From Ichthyophis bannanicus (taxonomy: Eukaryota > Chordata > Amphibia > Gymnophiona > Ichthyophiidae), in NCBI GenBank assembly GCA_033557465.1, contig CM066047.1:1550001-1614000 (forward strand): DNA of 64,000 bases, in the 5' to 3' direction. The position numbers and the translations under genes are program-made. Below the pieces are notes generated by a model, which was given only the letters and a program-made list of their open reading frames with translations, was not told the DNA's origin and searched no databases. Position 1 is the first letter of the stretch; each line of letters begins with the position of its first letter. Positions 43,102 to 53,510 of the stretch are shown here, in pieces.

Positions 43102-44139
43102 TCCTTGCTCCCCTTCTACTGCCGGCAGAGGAGGAAGAGGTCGTCCTAGCTTCCCGGCGACCTTCTACCCGCAAATGCTACGCCCTTAAATGGCGTCGTT
43201 TTTCCGTTTGGTGTACCCAGCAGTCTCTGGATCCCTTCTCCTGCTCGGTGTCGGTGGTCTTGCAGTACTTGCTTCTACCTCTCTAATCTTGGACTTAAGT
43301 CCAACTCCGTCAAGGTTCACCTCAGTGCTCTTTCAGCACATCATGTGCCGGTGGACGGCAGACCTCTTTCCAACGACCCTCTCGTGGCAAGGTTTCTCCG
43401 AGGTCTCCTTCTCCTTAAACCACCTCTGCGCCCGCCAGCGCCTGACTGGGATCTGAATGTGGTTTTGCAGCGGATCACCTGTCCGCCTTTTGAACCTATG
43501 GCTACCTGTCCTCTCCGTTTTCTTTCTTGGAAAACCTTATTCTTGATAGCCCTCACTTCCGCTAGACGCGTAAGTGAACTACAGGCCCTCGTGTCTGATC
43601 CCCCTTACACTCGGTTCTACAAAAATAGGGTAGTCCTACGGACTCACCCTAAATTTCTTCCAAAAGTGGTCTCCCCTTTTCACATCAATCAGGAGGTGGT
43701 ACTTCCGACCTTCTTTCCCAGGCCACACTCCAGCCGAGCTGAAATGGTCCTGCATACCCTGGACTGTAGAAGGGCGTTGAACTTCTACCTTGACCGTACG
43801 CGGGAGCACCGCAAAGCTGCTCAGCTCTTCGTGTCTTTTGACCCCAATAAATTGGGGCTCCCTGTCTCCAAGCGTACTCTGTCCATCTGGGTTGCTGACT
43901 GTATCGCTTGGGCTTATGGAGCAGCCGGACTCTCGTTAGAAAGTCGGGTCACGACTCATTGTGTTCGGGCGAAGGCTACGTCAGTGGCTTACCTCCGCTC
44001 TGTTCCATTGGCAGACATCTGCCGGGCCGCTACTTGGTCTTCGAGCCAGACTTTTGCGGTCCATTACTGCCTCGAGAGGGAGTCCCGCAGGGACAGTGCT
44101 TTCGGACAGGCAGTCCTCCGAAATCTCTTCGAGGCTTGA
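43080..44139 (+). pseudogene. DIRS-A tyrosine recombinase, single-base frameshift
   Basis: N-terminal piece (EEEEVVLASRRPSTRK, YALKWRRFSVWC, SCSVSVVLQYLL) lies in the frame that overlaps the end of the RT frame, then reaches a stop at 43286 because of one extra base near 43275 (copy 2 reads LQYLLYLS there). The C-terminal catalytic part is open from 43345 to 44139: SARRVSELQAL (Arg), HCVRAKATSVAYLRS (His-x-x-Arg; the second residue is Cys instead of His/Arg), ICRAATWSSSQTF, HYCLERESRRDSAFGQ (Tyr). Apart from the single base the gene is complete. Confidence 0.88.
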
Positions 44140-44274
44140 GCAACTCCTACCCTCCATCCCGGATGTTGGGCTACCGGTGGGTAATAATTCAGTGAAGATT
44201 CCTTCCTTCTGTGCTGCTGAGCTAGAGGGAGCTCATTTTTGTGCTTAGGGTCTCCGGTAGCCTTAAGCTTGGGA

Positions 44275-44644
44275 GTCCCATATGTGAGGACTGACTTCCT
44301 GCTTGGTCCTGGAGAAAGCGTAGTTACTCACCTGTAACAGGTGTTCTCCAGGAGCAGCAGGAATCAGTCCTCACAACCCTCCCTCCTCCCCTTGGAGTTG
44401 CAATCATCTGCTTTAGTTTTTGCAAATTTTTATGCTGTCTTTTAGCTATGTCATCTGACTGGCTAAGATGGCACCCTTGGGCGGGAAGGGGACCGCGCAT
44501 GCGCGCTGCAATTCCCAAAGGCTTTCTTTGAAAGCTGGGGAAAATTGCTCCGCGAGGGCTCCGTCGGCGCCGACGTCACCCATATGTGAGGACTGATTCC
44601 TGCTGCTCCTGGAGAACACCTGTTACAGGTGAGTAACTACGCTT
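44275..44644 (+). repeat. ICR and right inverted terminal repeat of DIRS-A copy 3
   Basis: 'tcccatatgtgaggactgac...ctggagaaagcgtagttactcacctgtaacagg' is the ICR. Its 'agcgtagtt' is the exact inverse of the variant end 'aactacgct' of this copy, while copies 1 and 2 have 'agagtagtt' with 'aactactct'. Each ICR thus matches its own right end. Confidence 0.92.
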
Positions 44645-44645
44645 T

Positions 44646-44742
44646 CTTCAATAGGGGCAGACAATCCGTCCGTCCTCCACCCAACTTACCTGTGTTGGCA
44701 CAAGACCCTCCACGCCTGCCAGAGGGAGCTCAAGTAGACAGA
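44646..44742 (-). pseudogene. L1 ORF2, short piece between two insertions
   Basis: Minus-strand translation gives LSSLWQAWRVLCQH, then GWRTDGLSAPIE, which joins the upstream RT C-terminus and the downstream DFPPGM region. It is an orphan piece of 97 bp held between the L2 and DIRS-A copy 3. Confidence 0.62.
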
Positions 44743-46780
44743 TTTATTTATTTATTTAATAGCTTTTCTATACCGCGCTCTTTAAAATCAGTGCGGTTTA
44801 CAATTAACATTTCTTTGTACAGTGCAGGGTGGACTTGCATTGTACTTACATTGAACAGGTATTGCAACTTGGATTTATAACTGGGGTAACTATATACAGG
44901 TTGAGCCCTCTGTCGCTACGCTGTTTAGCGACATGGCGGGCTCACATAACTATGTACAGATATTGCCCTTTATTTACAATTTTACAACCTTTATTTACCT
45001 TTGTCAGTGGGGACGAGATTGCTTAGCGGCTAACGCTATTATTTACAGGTTATTCGGTTGTGCCAAGGGTGGGACTGCATCATTGTGAGATGGGTGCGCT
45101 GGAGGTGTAGTCCTGGTGGTGCAGAGTGGCTGCTTGTGATCTGTCGTTAGAGTAGTGCAGGAGGAAGAGAATGCTTCAGTGCCTTTCTAAATTGGGTAAG
45201 GTCAGAGATGGACCAGATGGTGGTAGGAAGGGCATTCCAACATCTGGGTTCATGGAACAGAAAGGCCCTGTTTATTGTTACCTGAGAACATTTTGTTGTT
45301 GTACTTGGAATTACCAGTGTATTGGCGACTGCAGATCTTCTGGATCTGTTGGCGGGAGTGGGGTGGATTAGCTCCGTGAGGGAGGTGGAGGAGTGCTTGT
45401 TGATGCTCTTGAAGGTCATTAATAGAATCTTGAAGGAGAGTCTGCAATGGATCAGCAGCCAGTGGAGGTGTTTCAAGATTGGTGTTATGTGATCCGTCCT
45501 GGGGGCTCCGAGTAGTATTCTGGTGGCGGTGTTCATTGTGAGCTGGAGTGGGTTCAGTGGGTTCTTCGAGAGTCCCTGTAGAATTGAGTTGACATAGTTG
45601 AAGTGGGGGATTACAAGTGCTTGATAAATTGTCCGGAAATCATCAGGAGCCAGCAAGGGTCGTAGATGCCAGATAAAATCCCTATCTTGTGGTAAACTGC
45701 CTTGACGATGTTGTTTATATGGGCTTTCATGTCTAGCTGCTGGTCCAATGTGACCCCTAGATATCCGGATAGTGGGCTTGCTTAGTAGTTCGGCTCCTTT
45801 TACCTTTAATAAGGCAGGAGCGGTAAATGCTTGGTTCCTGGTGATGAATAGGACGTCTGTCTTGTGGTTTATTCGGTGGTTCAGAGTGTGGAGCCAGTCG
45901 GTGACGGCGTCAAAGTAGGTGGTTAGTGAGGAGACGTCTGACTGGTCAGTTGAGAACGGCATGCAGAGCAGTACATTGTCAGCGTATACCAGGTAGGCGA
46001 CGTTTAAGGAGCGGATAAGGGCGCAGATGGGCTGCATGTATATGTTAAAAAAAGAGGGCCGAGAGAGGATCCCTGTGGTACCCCTTGTTTTTGATGGAAA
46101 GGTGCAGAGGTCCATGCGCTGGCTCGTACGTGTTGCCATCTGTCTGTCAGGTATGATTTGCACCAACTTAGGGCTGTCGTGGATCCCCTTCTCCTTGAGG
46201 CGCACCAAGAGCAGCTCATGGCTCACGGAGTCGAGAGCCGTGGTGATATCCATGAAGATTAGGGCAAATCCTTGTCGGATGTTGTCGGTTCCCGTGATTA
46301 AGGTGCTGAAGAGGGTGGTTAGGAGGGTTTCGACACCATGTGATTCCCTGAATCCATGCTGACATTGGTCAAGAGGAGCGGTGGTATCGATGTGGTGTTG
46401 GATTTGGCATAGGACAACCTTTTTAATTATTTTGGCCAGTAACGGGATGCTTGAGAGAGGCCTGTACGATTCCACCTTCTGGGGGTCCAGTTTGTTGTTT
46501 TTCAGGAGGGGCCTGATGGATGTAAGCTTTAGACTTCGTGGGAATGCCCCCGTTGAGAATGATAGGTCCATGAGTTTGAACAGGAACAGGCTGAATTCGG
46601 TGCACAGTGATTTGATCCAGAATGCAGGGCAGGGGTCATTTGGGACTGTGGTGGTATTGATGGCGGTGATGTCCACGATGTCTCTTTCCGATGGGTTAGA
46701 GAAGGTGGTCAGTGGCTCTGGGTGGTGAGACTCGTGCATAGGGGTAGGATTCGTGGTCTTGTTGGTCTGGCATATCTTGG
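44743..46780 (-). mobile_element. L2-type LINE nested in L1
   Basis: On the minus strand it ends in a 3' UTR with 'taaaccgcactgattttaaa' and a TAAATAAATAAATAAA tail (44743-44760). The right edge is about 46780, inside the 5' part of ORF2. It is 5'-truncated before the endonuclease. Confidence 0.85.
45147..46780 (-). pseudogene. L2 ORF2, reverse transcriptase and C-terminal domain
   Basis: Long uninterrupted frame (stop at 45147) with RT motifs: KLTSIRPLLKNNKLDPQ, YRPLSSIPLLAKI, LIFMDITTALDSVSHE (Asp-containing, diverged), GILSRPSFFNIYM, YLVYADNVLLCM (ADN, where an active RT has ADD), then NPLQLTMNTATRILLG, HITPILKHLHWL, WNALPTTIWSI. The catalytic box is changed (YADN) and the fingers are altered (RPLSS), so it is not functional. 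The endonuclease half is absent. Confidence 0.83.
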
Positions 46781-49558
46781 ATTGAAGGATGCCATGCTGG
46801 AGGCAGCGCACTATTCGGCTGATGCAATAGGAACGACCTGTGTAGCGGCCCTGACATGTCATCCACTATATCTACCAGCAATGTCTCTGACAAACCCTCC
46901 AATAGATCCCTCAACGTTCGGACCAGGAATGCCAGGTTATAAGATCGTATTGACGGTATGTCCGCCCCCCCCCCCCCCTGCTTCCACTGGCCGCAACAGC
47001 ACGGAGAACGCAATATGTGGCCTCCGCCCCCTCCACAAGAACCTGACAATATGGCTCTGTAGAAGTATCAGGTCTCTTCTCGTAACCCACAACGGAACAT
47101 GGCGCAACAGATATACCCATCGTGGAAGTTCCACCATCTTAAAGAGGGCTATCCGTCCCTTAAGAGAGATAGGAAGATCACGCCACTTTGCCATTCTCTC
47201 AATCGCCTGCGTTATCTGGGGTTTAATATTGACATTATAAAGCTGTGACACCCTCTCTGGCAGCTGGATACCCAAGTATCGCAGTTGACCCTCTGCCCAC
47301 ACCAAGGGGAAGCTCCCCTGCCACTGTTCCCTAACCAAACCTCCTACATCTAGCACCGTTGACTTAGCCTTATTAATTTTCAATGCGAAAAATGTACTAA
47401 AAAGTTCAATTTGCCGCAGCGCTGCCTCCAAGGACTGGGGAGGGTTCTGGAGGCAAAGAAGCATATCATCTGCAAATGCACTTAGCTTGATTTCCCCCTT
47501 TCCCCCACTGTATACCTCTCACCTCCTCCATGTTGATTAATGAAATCAATAGAGGCTCTGATTGAAGAACAAATATAGGGGAGACAAGGGGCATCCCTGA
47601 CGTGTCCCTCTTCCAAGCGAGAAAGCCCGAGACTGCATACCTCCTACCAAAATGTAGGCCAAAGGATCAGCATATAAATCTCTAACCCAATTAAGAAAAG
47701 CTCCCCCAAATCCAAAACGTTGCATCACTTCAAACATATACAGTAGGTCCATGAAACCCGATCAAAAGCCTTTTTGGCATCAAGACTGACTAACTTTAGA
47801 GGGCTTTTCCTAAACAAGCAAGACTCTATACCCAACAAAACTTTACTAATATTTAGGAATGCTTCCCTTCCTTTCACAAATCCCGATTGGTGTAGTCCTA
47901 CTAGCCTAGGGAGAATACTCTGCAGATGATTGGCTAAAACCGAGGCCAAGAGTTTCATGTCATAATTGATCAAAGATATCGGCCTATATGAGGCCGGGTC
48001 CTCTGGATCCTTGCCTGCCTTTGGGATAACTGAGATGGTTGCTGTCCACATGTCCCTCGGAAACTGTCCTGCCTCTAGCACCTCTGCTTATAGGGCCGCC
48101 AATGTCGGCGTCACCTGAGACTCCAGAATTTTGTAATATTCTCCATATCCATCAGGCCCCGGTGCTTTATGCGGAGCTCCTGCCCTGATAACTCTTTGAA
48201 TCTCCCCTCCCGTTATGTGCTTGTTCAGTTCTAATAGCTCTGCGTCAGGCAGAGTCGGGAGCGGTACAGCATTTAAGAAGCTTTTCTCCTTCTTTCGATC
48301 CTCCCTATCTGGGGTTTACAACTCCTTATAGAATTTCTGAAAAACCTCCACTATTTTCTGTGGCTCATTATGTCTTACTCCTCCCGCATCTTTAATCACT
48401 GCCACCAACTTAGTGCTGCCCCAGTCCCTTACCAATCATGCTAAGAGCCTTCCTATCCGATCTCCATAACGGAAGAATCGATGCCTATAGAATTGCATAC
48501 AGTACACTGCTCTATTATGTAGCACTGCATTAAGCTGGGCCTGTAGTTGCATATATGCCCTCCTACGAACCACATCTAGGCTTGACAAGGCTGCCCGCTT
48601 GAGCTCCTGCAGCTCCTGTGACAACTGTAGAATTTGGCGAACTATCTGCTTCCTTCTTTTAGCCACTTATGCAATAACGTGTCCCCGTATTACAGCTTTC
48701 CCAGCCTCCCAAAATAAAGCAGGCATACTAGCATGCGTTGCATTGAACTGCTCATACTCTCCCCAATTCAACACCAGATACTCCCGGAAAGCTTCATCTT
48801 CCACAAGTGTCTTGGGAAAGACCACCTACGATCTGGGGGACCCCTCCCTCGCCAATCTATCCAAACCATCGCATGATCAGACACCATGATCAGTTCAATC
48901 TCTGCATTCACAACTCTCCCAAAGCTATGCTTCGACACTAGAATGTAGTCAATGCGGGACCAAGTTTGATGCGCTCTAGACAAATGCGTGTAATCCTCCT
49001 CTCCCGCATGTAACACTCTCCATACATCAACTACCTCCCCCATTTTACAGACATAACCCACTCCTTTGTTTCCACCCCCCTGGCCCCACTGAGCCAGTCT
49101 TATCCAACTCAGGATCATGCGGGCAATTGAAGTCACCTGCCAAAACCTCAAGTACCTGGGGCGCCCATATTAACTTTTGGACAATACACTTGAAAAGTTT
49201 ATGGTCATATGTATTAGGGGCGTACACATTGCCTAGCAGCATTTCTTCCCTGCACACCCTTACATGCAAGAATATTTATCGGCCCTGTCTATCCACTTCC
49301 TTTGAGACAACTTCCAGAGGAATGCCTCTTCGTATCAAAATTGCTACCCCCCCTCTTTCGCACCTCCGAAGAAGCCCCATACACCTGCCCCACCCAGTCC
49401 TGCTTTAATTTATCATGTTTCCGCTCACTTCGGTGCGTTTCTTGGAGGAAAGCCACCTGAGCCCCTTTCCGCTTTAGAGCCTGCAATATCTTAGTACATT
49501 TAACAGGCGTGCTTATCCCTCTCACATTCCAAGTAACCATACGCAGATCACGTGGCAT
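46781..49558 (-). pseudogene. L1 ORF2, endonuclease and reverse transcriptase
   Basis: Endonuclease: MVTWNVRGISTPVK, FLQETHRSERK (Glu), LGNVYAPN, VLAGDFNCPHDP, TWSRIDYILVS, VSDHAMVWID. RT pieces: SVIPKAGKDPEDPASYRPIS, QSGFVKGREAFLN, VSLDAKKAFDRVSW (catalytic Asp), GTRQGCPLSPLYLF, then the downstream FSTFFALKINKAKST, RYLGIQLPE, GRIALFKMVELPRWVYLLR and NLAFLVRTLRDLLEG. Several stops and frame changes (49558, 49269, 49151, 48666, 48081, 47752, 47464). The catalytic aspartate pair was not found intact. The ORF1 end lies at about 50160. Confidence 0.83.
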
Positions 49559-50196
49559 ACTGATATCTTAACATGTTTATCCCATCAGCTATATACATAT
49601 GTAGTTGGTTCACCCCGAGCTGTTGCCCAGCCTCAGCTCCAGGGCTTCCAGTATGCATGTTCTGAGAGCGCACCATCTGTTCACACATGACTCCCATACA
49701 AACCAAGCGATGAAGAGACACTACCTTAGTCATTCCTTCCCCCAACCCAACCCCCCTTTCCATTCCCCACTTCCATACGTACAACACTCTCCCCTCCATC
49801 CACACATCTCTCCTCCCTCCCCCCTCCCCCAGCACATCCCAAGTAATGTCCCATTCCTTCCACTCCTCAGCACCTCTTAGCTGAGGTCAGGTCCATATTC
49901 GACGCTGCAGGGCTGCCTCGATTCACCAATACTACCTCCTCCTCTCGATCCTCTATCAGGGGGCATCGCCCTCTGCAACCGAACACCACACCGCCTCAGT
50001 TCTCTTCCATGTTAAAATGGTGACTGCTGACCTTTAACATTTATTGGGGATAAGGCACCAGCACAGAGTTTTGTCCTTTCCCCCAAGTTCTGCAAATGTT
50101 TGAGCCTACAGCACTCCTTTATCTCCCACCCCAGGGGTGTAGGAATCTCTCAATTTGAAGGCTCCAAGTCTTTGTCCAGATCTGCCATAAACCGCT
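49559..50196 (-). other. L1 inter-ORF and ORF1 end region
   Basis: No RT or EN motif. On the minus strand a frame ending FMADLDKDLEPSN near 50140 may be the ORF1 C-terminus. C/T-rich plus-strand stretches lie at 49740-49870. Confidence 0.45.
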
Positions 50197-50764
50197 ATCT
50201 CCAGGAACAAGCAGGAATGAGTCTTCACATATGGGTACGTCGATACCGACGGAGCCTGCACGGGGATGCTGCCCAGCTTCCAATCAGAAAGCTTTTGGCA
50301 GCCTCCCTCGCGCCTGCACGCTGAGTTCCCGCCCTCTCCAGAGCCTCTCTTCAGTTTTCGTTTTTCCGCGGAGCCGACAGGACGTCCTCCTGTCACCGCA
50401 GAAACTTACTTATTTACTTACTTTAATTCTTTAGTTTTTTTGTTTTATTGTGGTCGCGGCTGTATTTCCCGCTCCCACCGGTACCGCTGGTGGATTTTTG
50501 ACTTAATTCTGAGAAACTTTTTTCTTCAGTTTTTGCCTTAACTTGTTGGGCCTACCAGGCCTCTTCATTATGGAGCCTTCTTTTCCTAAGAAGTGCCTTC
50601 GGTGTGGAAACACCTGTTTCTTTTTAGATACCAATGCTTGGTGTCTCAACTGTGTGGGTCCTGACCCTTTTTCCCCTGGCAAGTCGGGGGATATTTCTGT
50701 GAAGAAACCTTCAACTTTTAGAATTTCCCTCGATACCGTTTTTTCCTCGGCAGTGAGGGTACCA
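50197..50764 (+). mobile_element. DIRS-B copy 3, 5' fragment of a chimera
   Basis: Left terminus atctccaggaacaagcagga at 50197 and the 5' UTR with 'tttccgcggagccgacagga'. The gag start is at 50570. The homology to DIRS-B copy 2 stops at about 50764, where DIRS-C sequence begins. Confidence 0.85.
50570..50764 (+). pseudogene. DIRS-B Gag-like protein, N-terminal part
   Basis: MEPSFPKKCLRCGNTCFFLD, CLNCVGPDPFSPG and FRISLDTVFSSAVR: the same CxxC...CxxC arrangement as in copy 2, cut after about 65 residues. The open frame continues to 51868 through DIRS-C sequence, so a spurious fusion product of 441 codons would arise. Confidence 0.75.
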
Positions 50765-50783
50765 GTTCGACACGGCAAGAGGG

Positions 50784-51868
50784 TTGGTTTGCTTACCGCA
50801 CCGGCGGGTTCAGGCCTTGCAAAGTCTAGTGCACACTTTCCTCGCGATGTCCGCTTCTTCTGCTTGGTGGTACCTGCGCTTGTTGGGGACGATGGCGGCT
50901 ACTCTGGAGGTTGTTCCCTGGGCCAGGTTTCACATGTGTCCCCTTCAGAGAGCCCTCTTGCGTCGTTGGTCGAACCAGACGGAGTCGCTCAACAAGCGGT
51001 TGCCCTGTCCGAACCTGGTTCGTCGGACTCTTCGGTGGTGGGGGTGCTCCCGGACGTTGCGTGCGGGGCTGCCCCTGGAACAGCCTCGGTGGGTTCCAGT
51101 GATAACGGATGCCAGTCTGCTCGGCTGGGAGGCCCACTGCGAGGGTTGTTTCACGCAGGGGACATGGTCGGCCCAGGAAGCCTCCTGGTCAATCAATCGG
51201 CTCGAACTTCGCGGAGGGCGCTGGAGGCCTTCGAATCGACTCTCCAGGGCCGAGCGGTCCGAGTGCTCTCGGACAATTCAGCGACGGTGGCGTACATCAA
51301 CAGGCAGGGCGGCACAGGAAGCGTAGCCTTGGAGAACGAGGCGGAAGCATTGTTCCAGTGGGTCGAGCTCCATCTGCCGGCGTTGTCAGCAGCGCATATC
51401 GCGGGAAAAGACAATGTCATGGCGGATTTTCTCAGCAGCGTGCATGTGGATCCCGGAGAGTGGGAGCTGCACCCACAGGTCTACGCGCAGATAGTTCGCA
51501 GGTGGGGTCCTCTGCTAATGGACCTCATGGCGACCTTTCAGTCGGCCAAGACGGGCCGGTTCTTCAGCAGGCGGAGAGAACCCATGTCCGAGGGAATCGA
51601 TGCCCTCATTCAGCCGTGGCCGGAGTGCGGTCTCCTCTATGTCTTTCCGCCACGGGCGTTGATCGGAAGGGTGATCCAGCGCATCGAGGCGCATTGCAGT
51701 CAGGTGTTACTCGTGGCTCCGGATTGGTCCAGACGCCCCTGGTATGCGGATCTGGTTCGCTTGATCGACGGGCTTCCCTGGCGGCTTCCAGTTCGGCCGG
51801 ATCTGCTGATTCAGGGACCGCTGCGGATGCCTCATGTGGCTCGGTTTCACTTACGGTTTGTCCATTGA
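50784..51868 (+). pseudogene. DIRS-C RT thumb / RNase H / methyltransferase-like region, frameshifted
   Basis: Frame 50784-51215: RVQALQSLVHTFLAM, WYLRLLGTMAATLEV, PVITDASLLGWEAH (RNase H Asp), SINRLELRGG (Glu). After a frameshift near 51215: VRVLSDNSATVAYINRQGG (Asp), HIAGKDNVMADFLSS (Asp), then the methyltransferase-like WGPLLMDLMATFQ, GLLYVFPPRALIGR and LLVAPDWSRRPWYADL, to 51868. The catalytic RT core is not included. Confidence 0.85.
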
Positions 51869-52920
51869 AAGGGCTCGCTTGAGAAAGAAGGGCTATTCTT
51901 CAGCTGTTATTTCTACTTTGCTGCGGGCTCGTAAATCCTCCACCTCCCTCGCTTATGTGCGCGTGTGGCGCATTTTTGAGGACTGGTGTTCGCGCCGTAG
52001 GATTCGTGCGGCGATGGCTTCTCTTTCCATGATTCTCAGTTTTTTGCAGGACGGCTTTGATAAAGGACTGGCTGCCAGTTCCTTAAGTTCAGCTGGCGGC
52101 TCTCGCGTGCTACAGAGGCAAGGTACTGGGGGTTTCTCTGGGGATGCACGCGGACGTCCAACGTTTTCTGAAGGCAGTTTTCTGGCTGCGACCTTCGCGC
52201 AGGGTTTTTATTCCTCCTTGGGATTTGAATCTGGTTCTGCAAGCTTTGGCTCGTCAACCCTTTGAACCGTTACGGCAAGCGTCAGTTAAAGATCTGACCC
52301 TGAAAACTGTTTTTCTCGTAGCCATTTGTTAGGCACGGCGCATTTCGGAGCTGCAGGCACTTTCGTGCAGGGAACCGTTTTTATCTTTTTCTAGAGATCG
52401 AGTGGTTTTGCGGCCGGTTCCATCCTTTCTTCCGAAGGTGGTCTCTCCTTTTCATCTGAATCAGTCCGTCTTTCTTCCGGTGTTTCACTCTGACGCAGCA
52501 GGTGATTTGGTGGCCGGATTGCATCGCTTAGATGTCCGACGGGTACTGCGTCACTATTTAAAGGTTTCGGAAACGTTCCGCAAGTCGGATCGCTTGTTTG
52601 TACTCTTTGGCGGGGTGCGCAAAGGCGAAGCAGCGGTGAAGTCATCTATTTCTAGGTGGATTAAGGAAGCGATTTCCTCCGCTTATGTTGTGCAGGGGCG
52701 TGAGGTTCCGTTGGGTTTACGGGCTCACTCTACTAGAGCGCAAGCGACGTCGTGGGCAGAACATGGTCTGGTTCCGCCGGTGGAGATTTGCAAAGCGGCT
52801 ACTTGGTCGTCCCTCCATGCTTTTAGCAAGCACTACCGCTTGGACGTTTTGGCCGCTCGGGATTCTTGTTTTGGGTCGGCGGTTTTGCGCGCCGGTTTGC
52901 AAGGTCCCGCCCGTTCCTAA
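51834..52920 (+). pseudogene. DIRS-C tyrosine recombinase, frameshifted with an in-frame stop
   Basis: N-terminal part in the frame from 51834 (SSAVISTLLRARKSSTSLAY, ASLSMILSFLQDGFDKGL), frame change near 52085, then the frame from 52144 (DVQRFLKAVFWLRPSRR, PPWDLNLVLQALARQPFEP) with a TAG at 52330-52332 just before ARRISELQALS (catalytic Arg). The frame continues past that stop to 52920: KVVSPFHLNQS, LRAHSTRAQATSWAEH (His-x-x-Arg), ICKAATWSSLHAFSKHYRLD (Tyr). Confidence 0.86.
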
Positions 52921-52934
52921 CTGCTCTGTTACAT

Positions 52935-53510
52935 CCCGGATGTGGAGGACTAAACTGGAGGACCGCTCAGGAAATGGAAATTACACTTACCTGGTAATTG
53001 TAGTTCCTGAAGGGTCCAGTTTAGTCCTCCTTCCCTCCCATCTCTCTTGTCATTTCTTTTTCTGCCGGCGCGCTTGCTACTGGGCGACGGTGAGTCCTAT
53101 GGGACATTTCTGGGGCACCCTTCTGTTGGGGGTTCCTAGGGCTTTTCCGTATTGCCGTAGAACGTCAGTTCCTTCCTTTTTATCGATTGCTGCCTGTGGT
53201 GTCAGGTGGGCGGAAGAAGCGCTGTGCAGAGTCTTGGCTTCCTCGTTTGGGGAGGGGGTCATTGTAACTGTTAAGGGGTTTCATTAAGATAAAGTTACTA
53301 TTTTTCCTTCTTTCATGTGTTGCTTCTTTAAGTCTGCTTTGTTAATAGTTCACTGGGGGGCTGATGGGAGCTCCAGCAGGATACATCATGAGAGCAAGAT
53401 TTTGATTGGTCCAGTCTCCGTGCTGCCGGAGGAGGTACACTACCCAGATGTGGAGGACTAAACTGGACCCTTCAGGAACTACAATTACCAGGTAAGTGTA
53501 ATTTCCATTT
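52935..53510 (+). repeat. ICR and right inverted terminal repeat of DIRS-C
   Basis: 52938-52970 (ggatgtggaggactaaactg) is the inverse of an expected left end, followed by 'gaaatggaaattacacttac' to 'gtttagtcctcc', the exact inverse of the right terminus at 53452-53510. Confidence 0.85.

Larger units (their letters stand above)
38904..44644 (+). mobile_element. DIRS-A copy 3, nearly intact
   Basis: Left terminus ttctccaggaccaagcagga at 38904, right terminus ending 'gagtaactacgct' at about 44643. Gag (39309-41189) and RT/RNase H/MT (frame open 40768-43101) are uninterrupted. The recombinase (43080-44139) has a single inserted base at about 43275. ICR at about 44275-44370. No target duplication. 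It is the most complete DIRS here and interrupts the L1 ORF2. Confidence 0.95.
37921..50196 (-). mobile_element. L1/Tx1-like LINE, split by DIRS-A copy 3 and an L2
   Basis: ORF2 pieces on the minus strand appear in order at 49558-46781, 44742-44646 and 38903-37921, with the L2 (44743-46780) and DIRS-A (38904-44644) between them. Joining the edges conceptually, the protein homology is continuous: the RT C-terminus, then WQAWRVLC, then DFPPGMQGG and the C-terminal cysteine region. The 5' end reaches the DIRS-B terminus at 50197, where a possible ORF1 C-terminus (FMADLDKDLEPS) is cut. The 3' UTR and tail were not located. Confidence 0.8.
50765..53510 (+). mobile_element. DIRS-C, 3' fragment of a chimera
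   Basis: RT C-terminus, RNase H, methyltransferase-like and tyrosine recombinase regions, then an ICR (52935-53035) and the right repeat (53430-53510) ending 'aattaccaggtaagtgtaat' and 'ttccattt'. The sequence is clearly distinct from family A. Left end, gag and most RT are absent. On the right it borders a minus-strand CR1, on the left DIRS-B. Confidence 0.87.

Noticed and set aside
50543..51868. A 441-codon gene starting in DIRS-B gag and ending in RNase H of DIRS-C
   Set aside because: The open frame crosses a family junction by chance; the true RNase H start is in another frame (50784).
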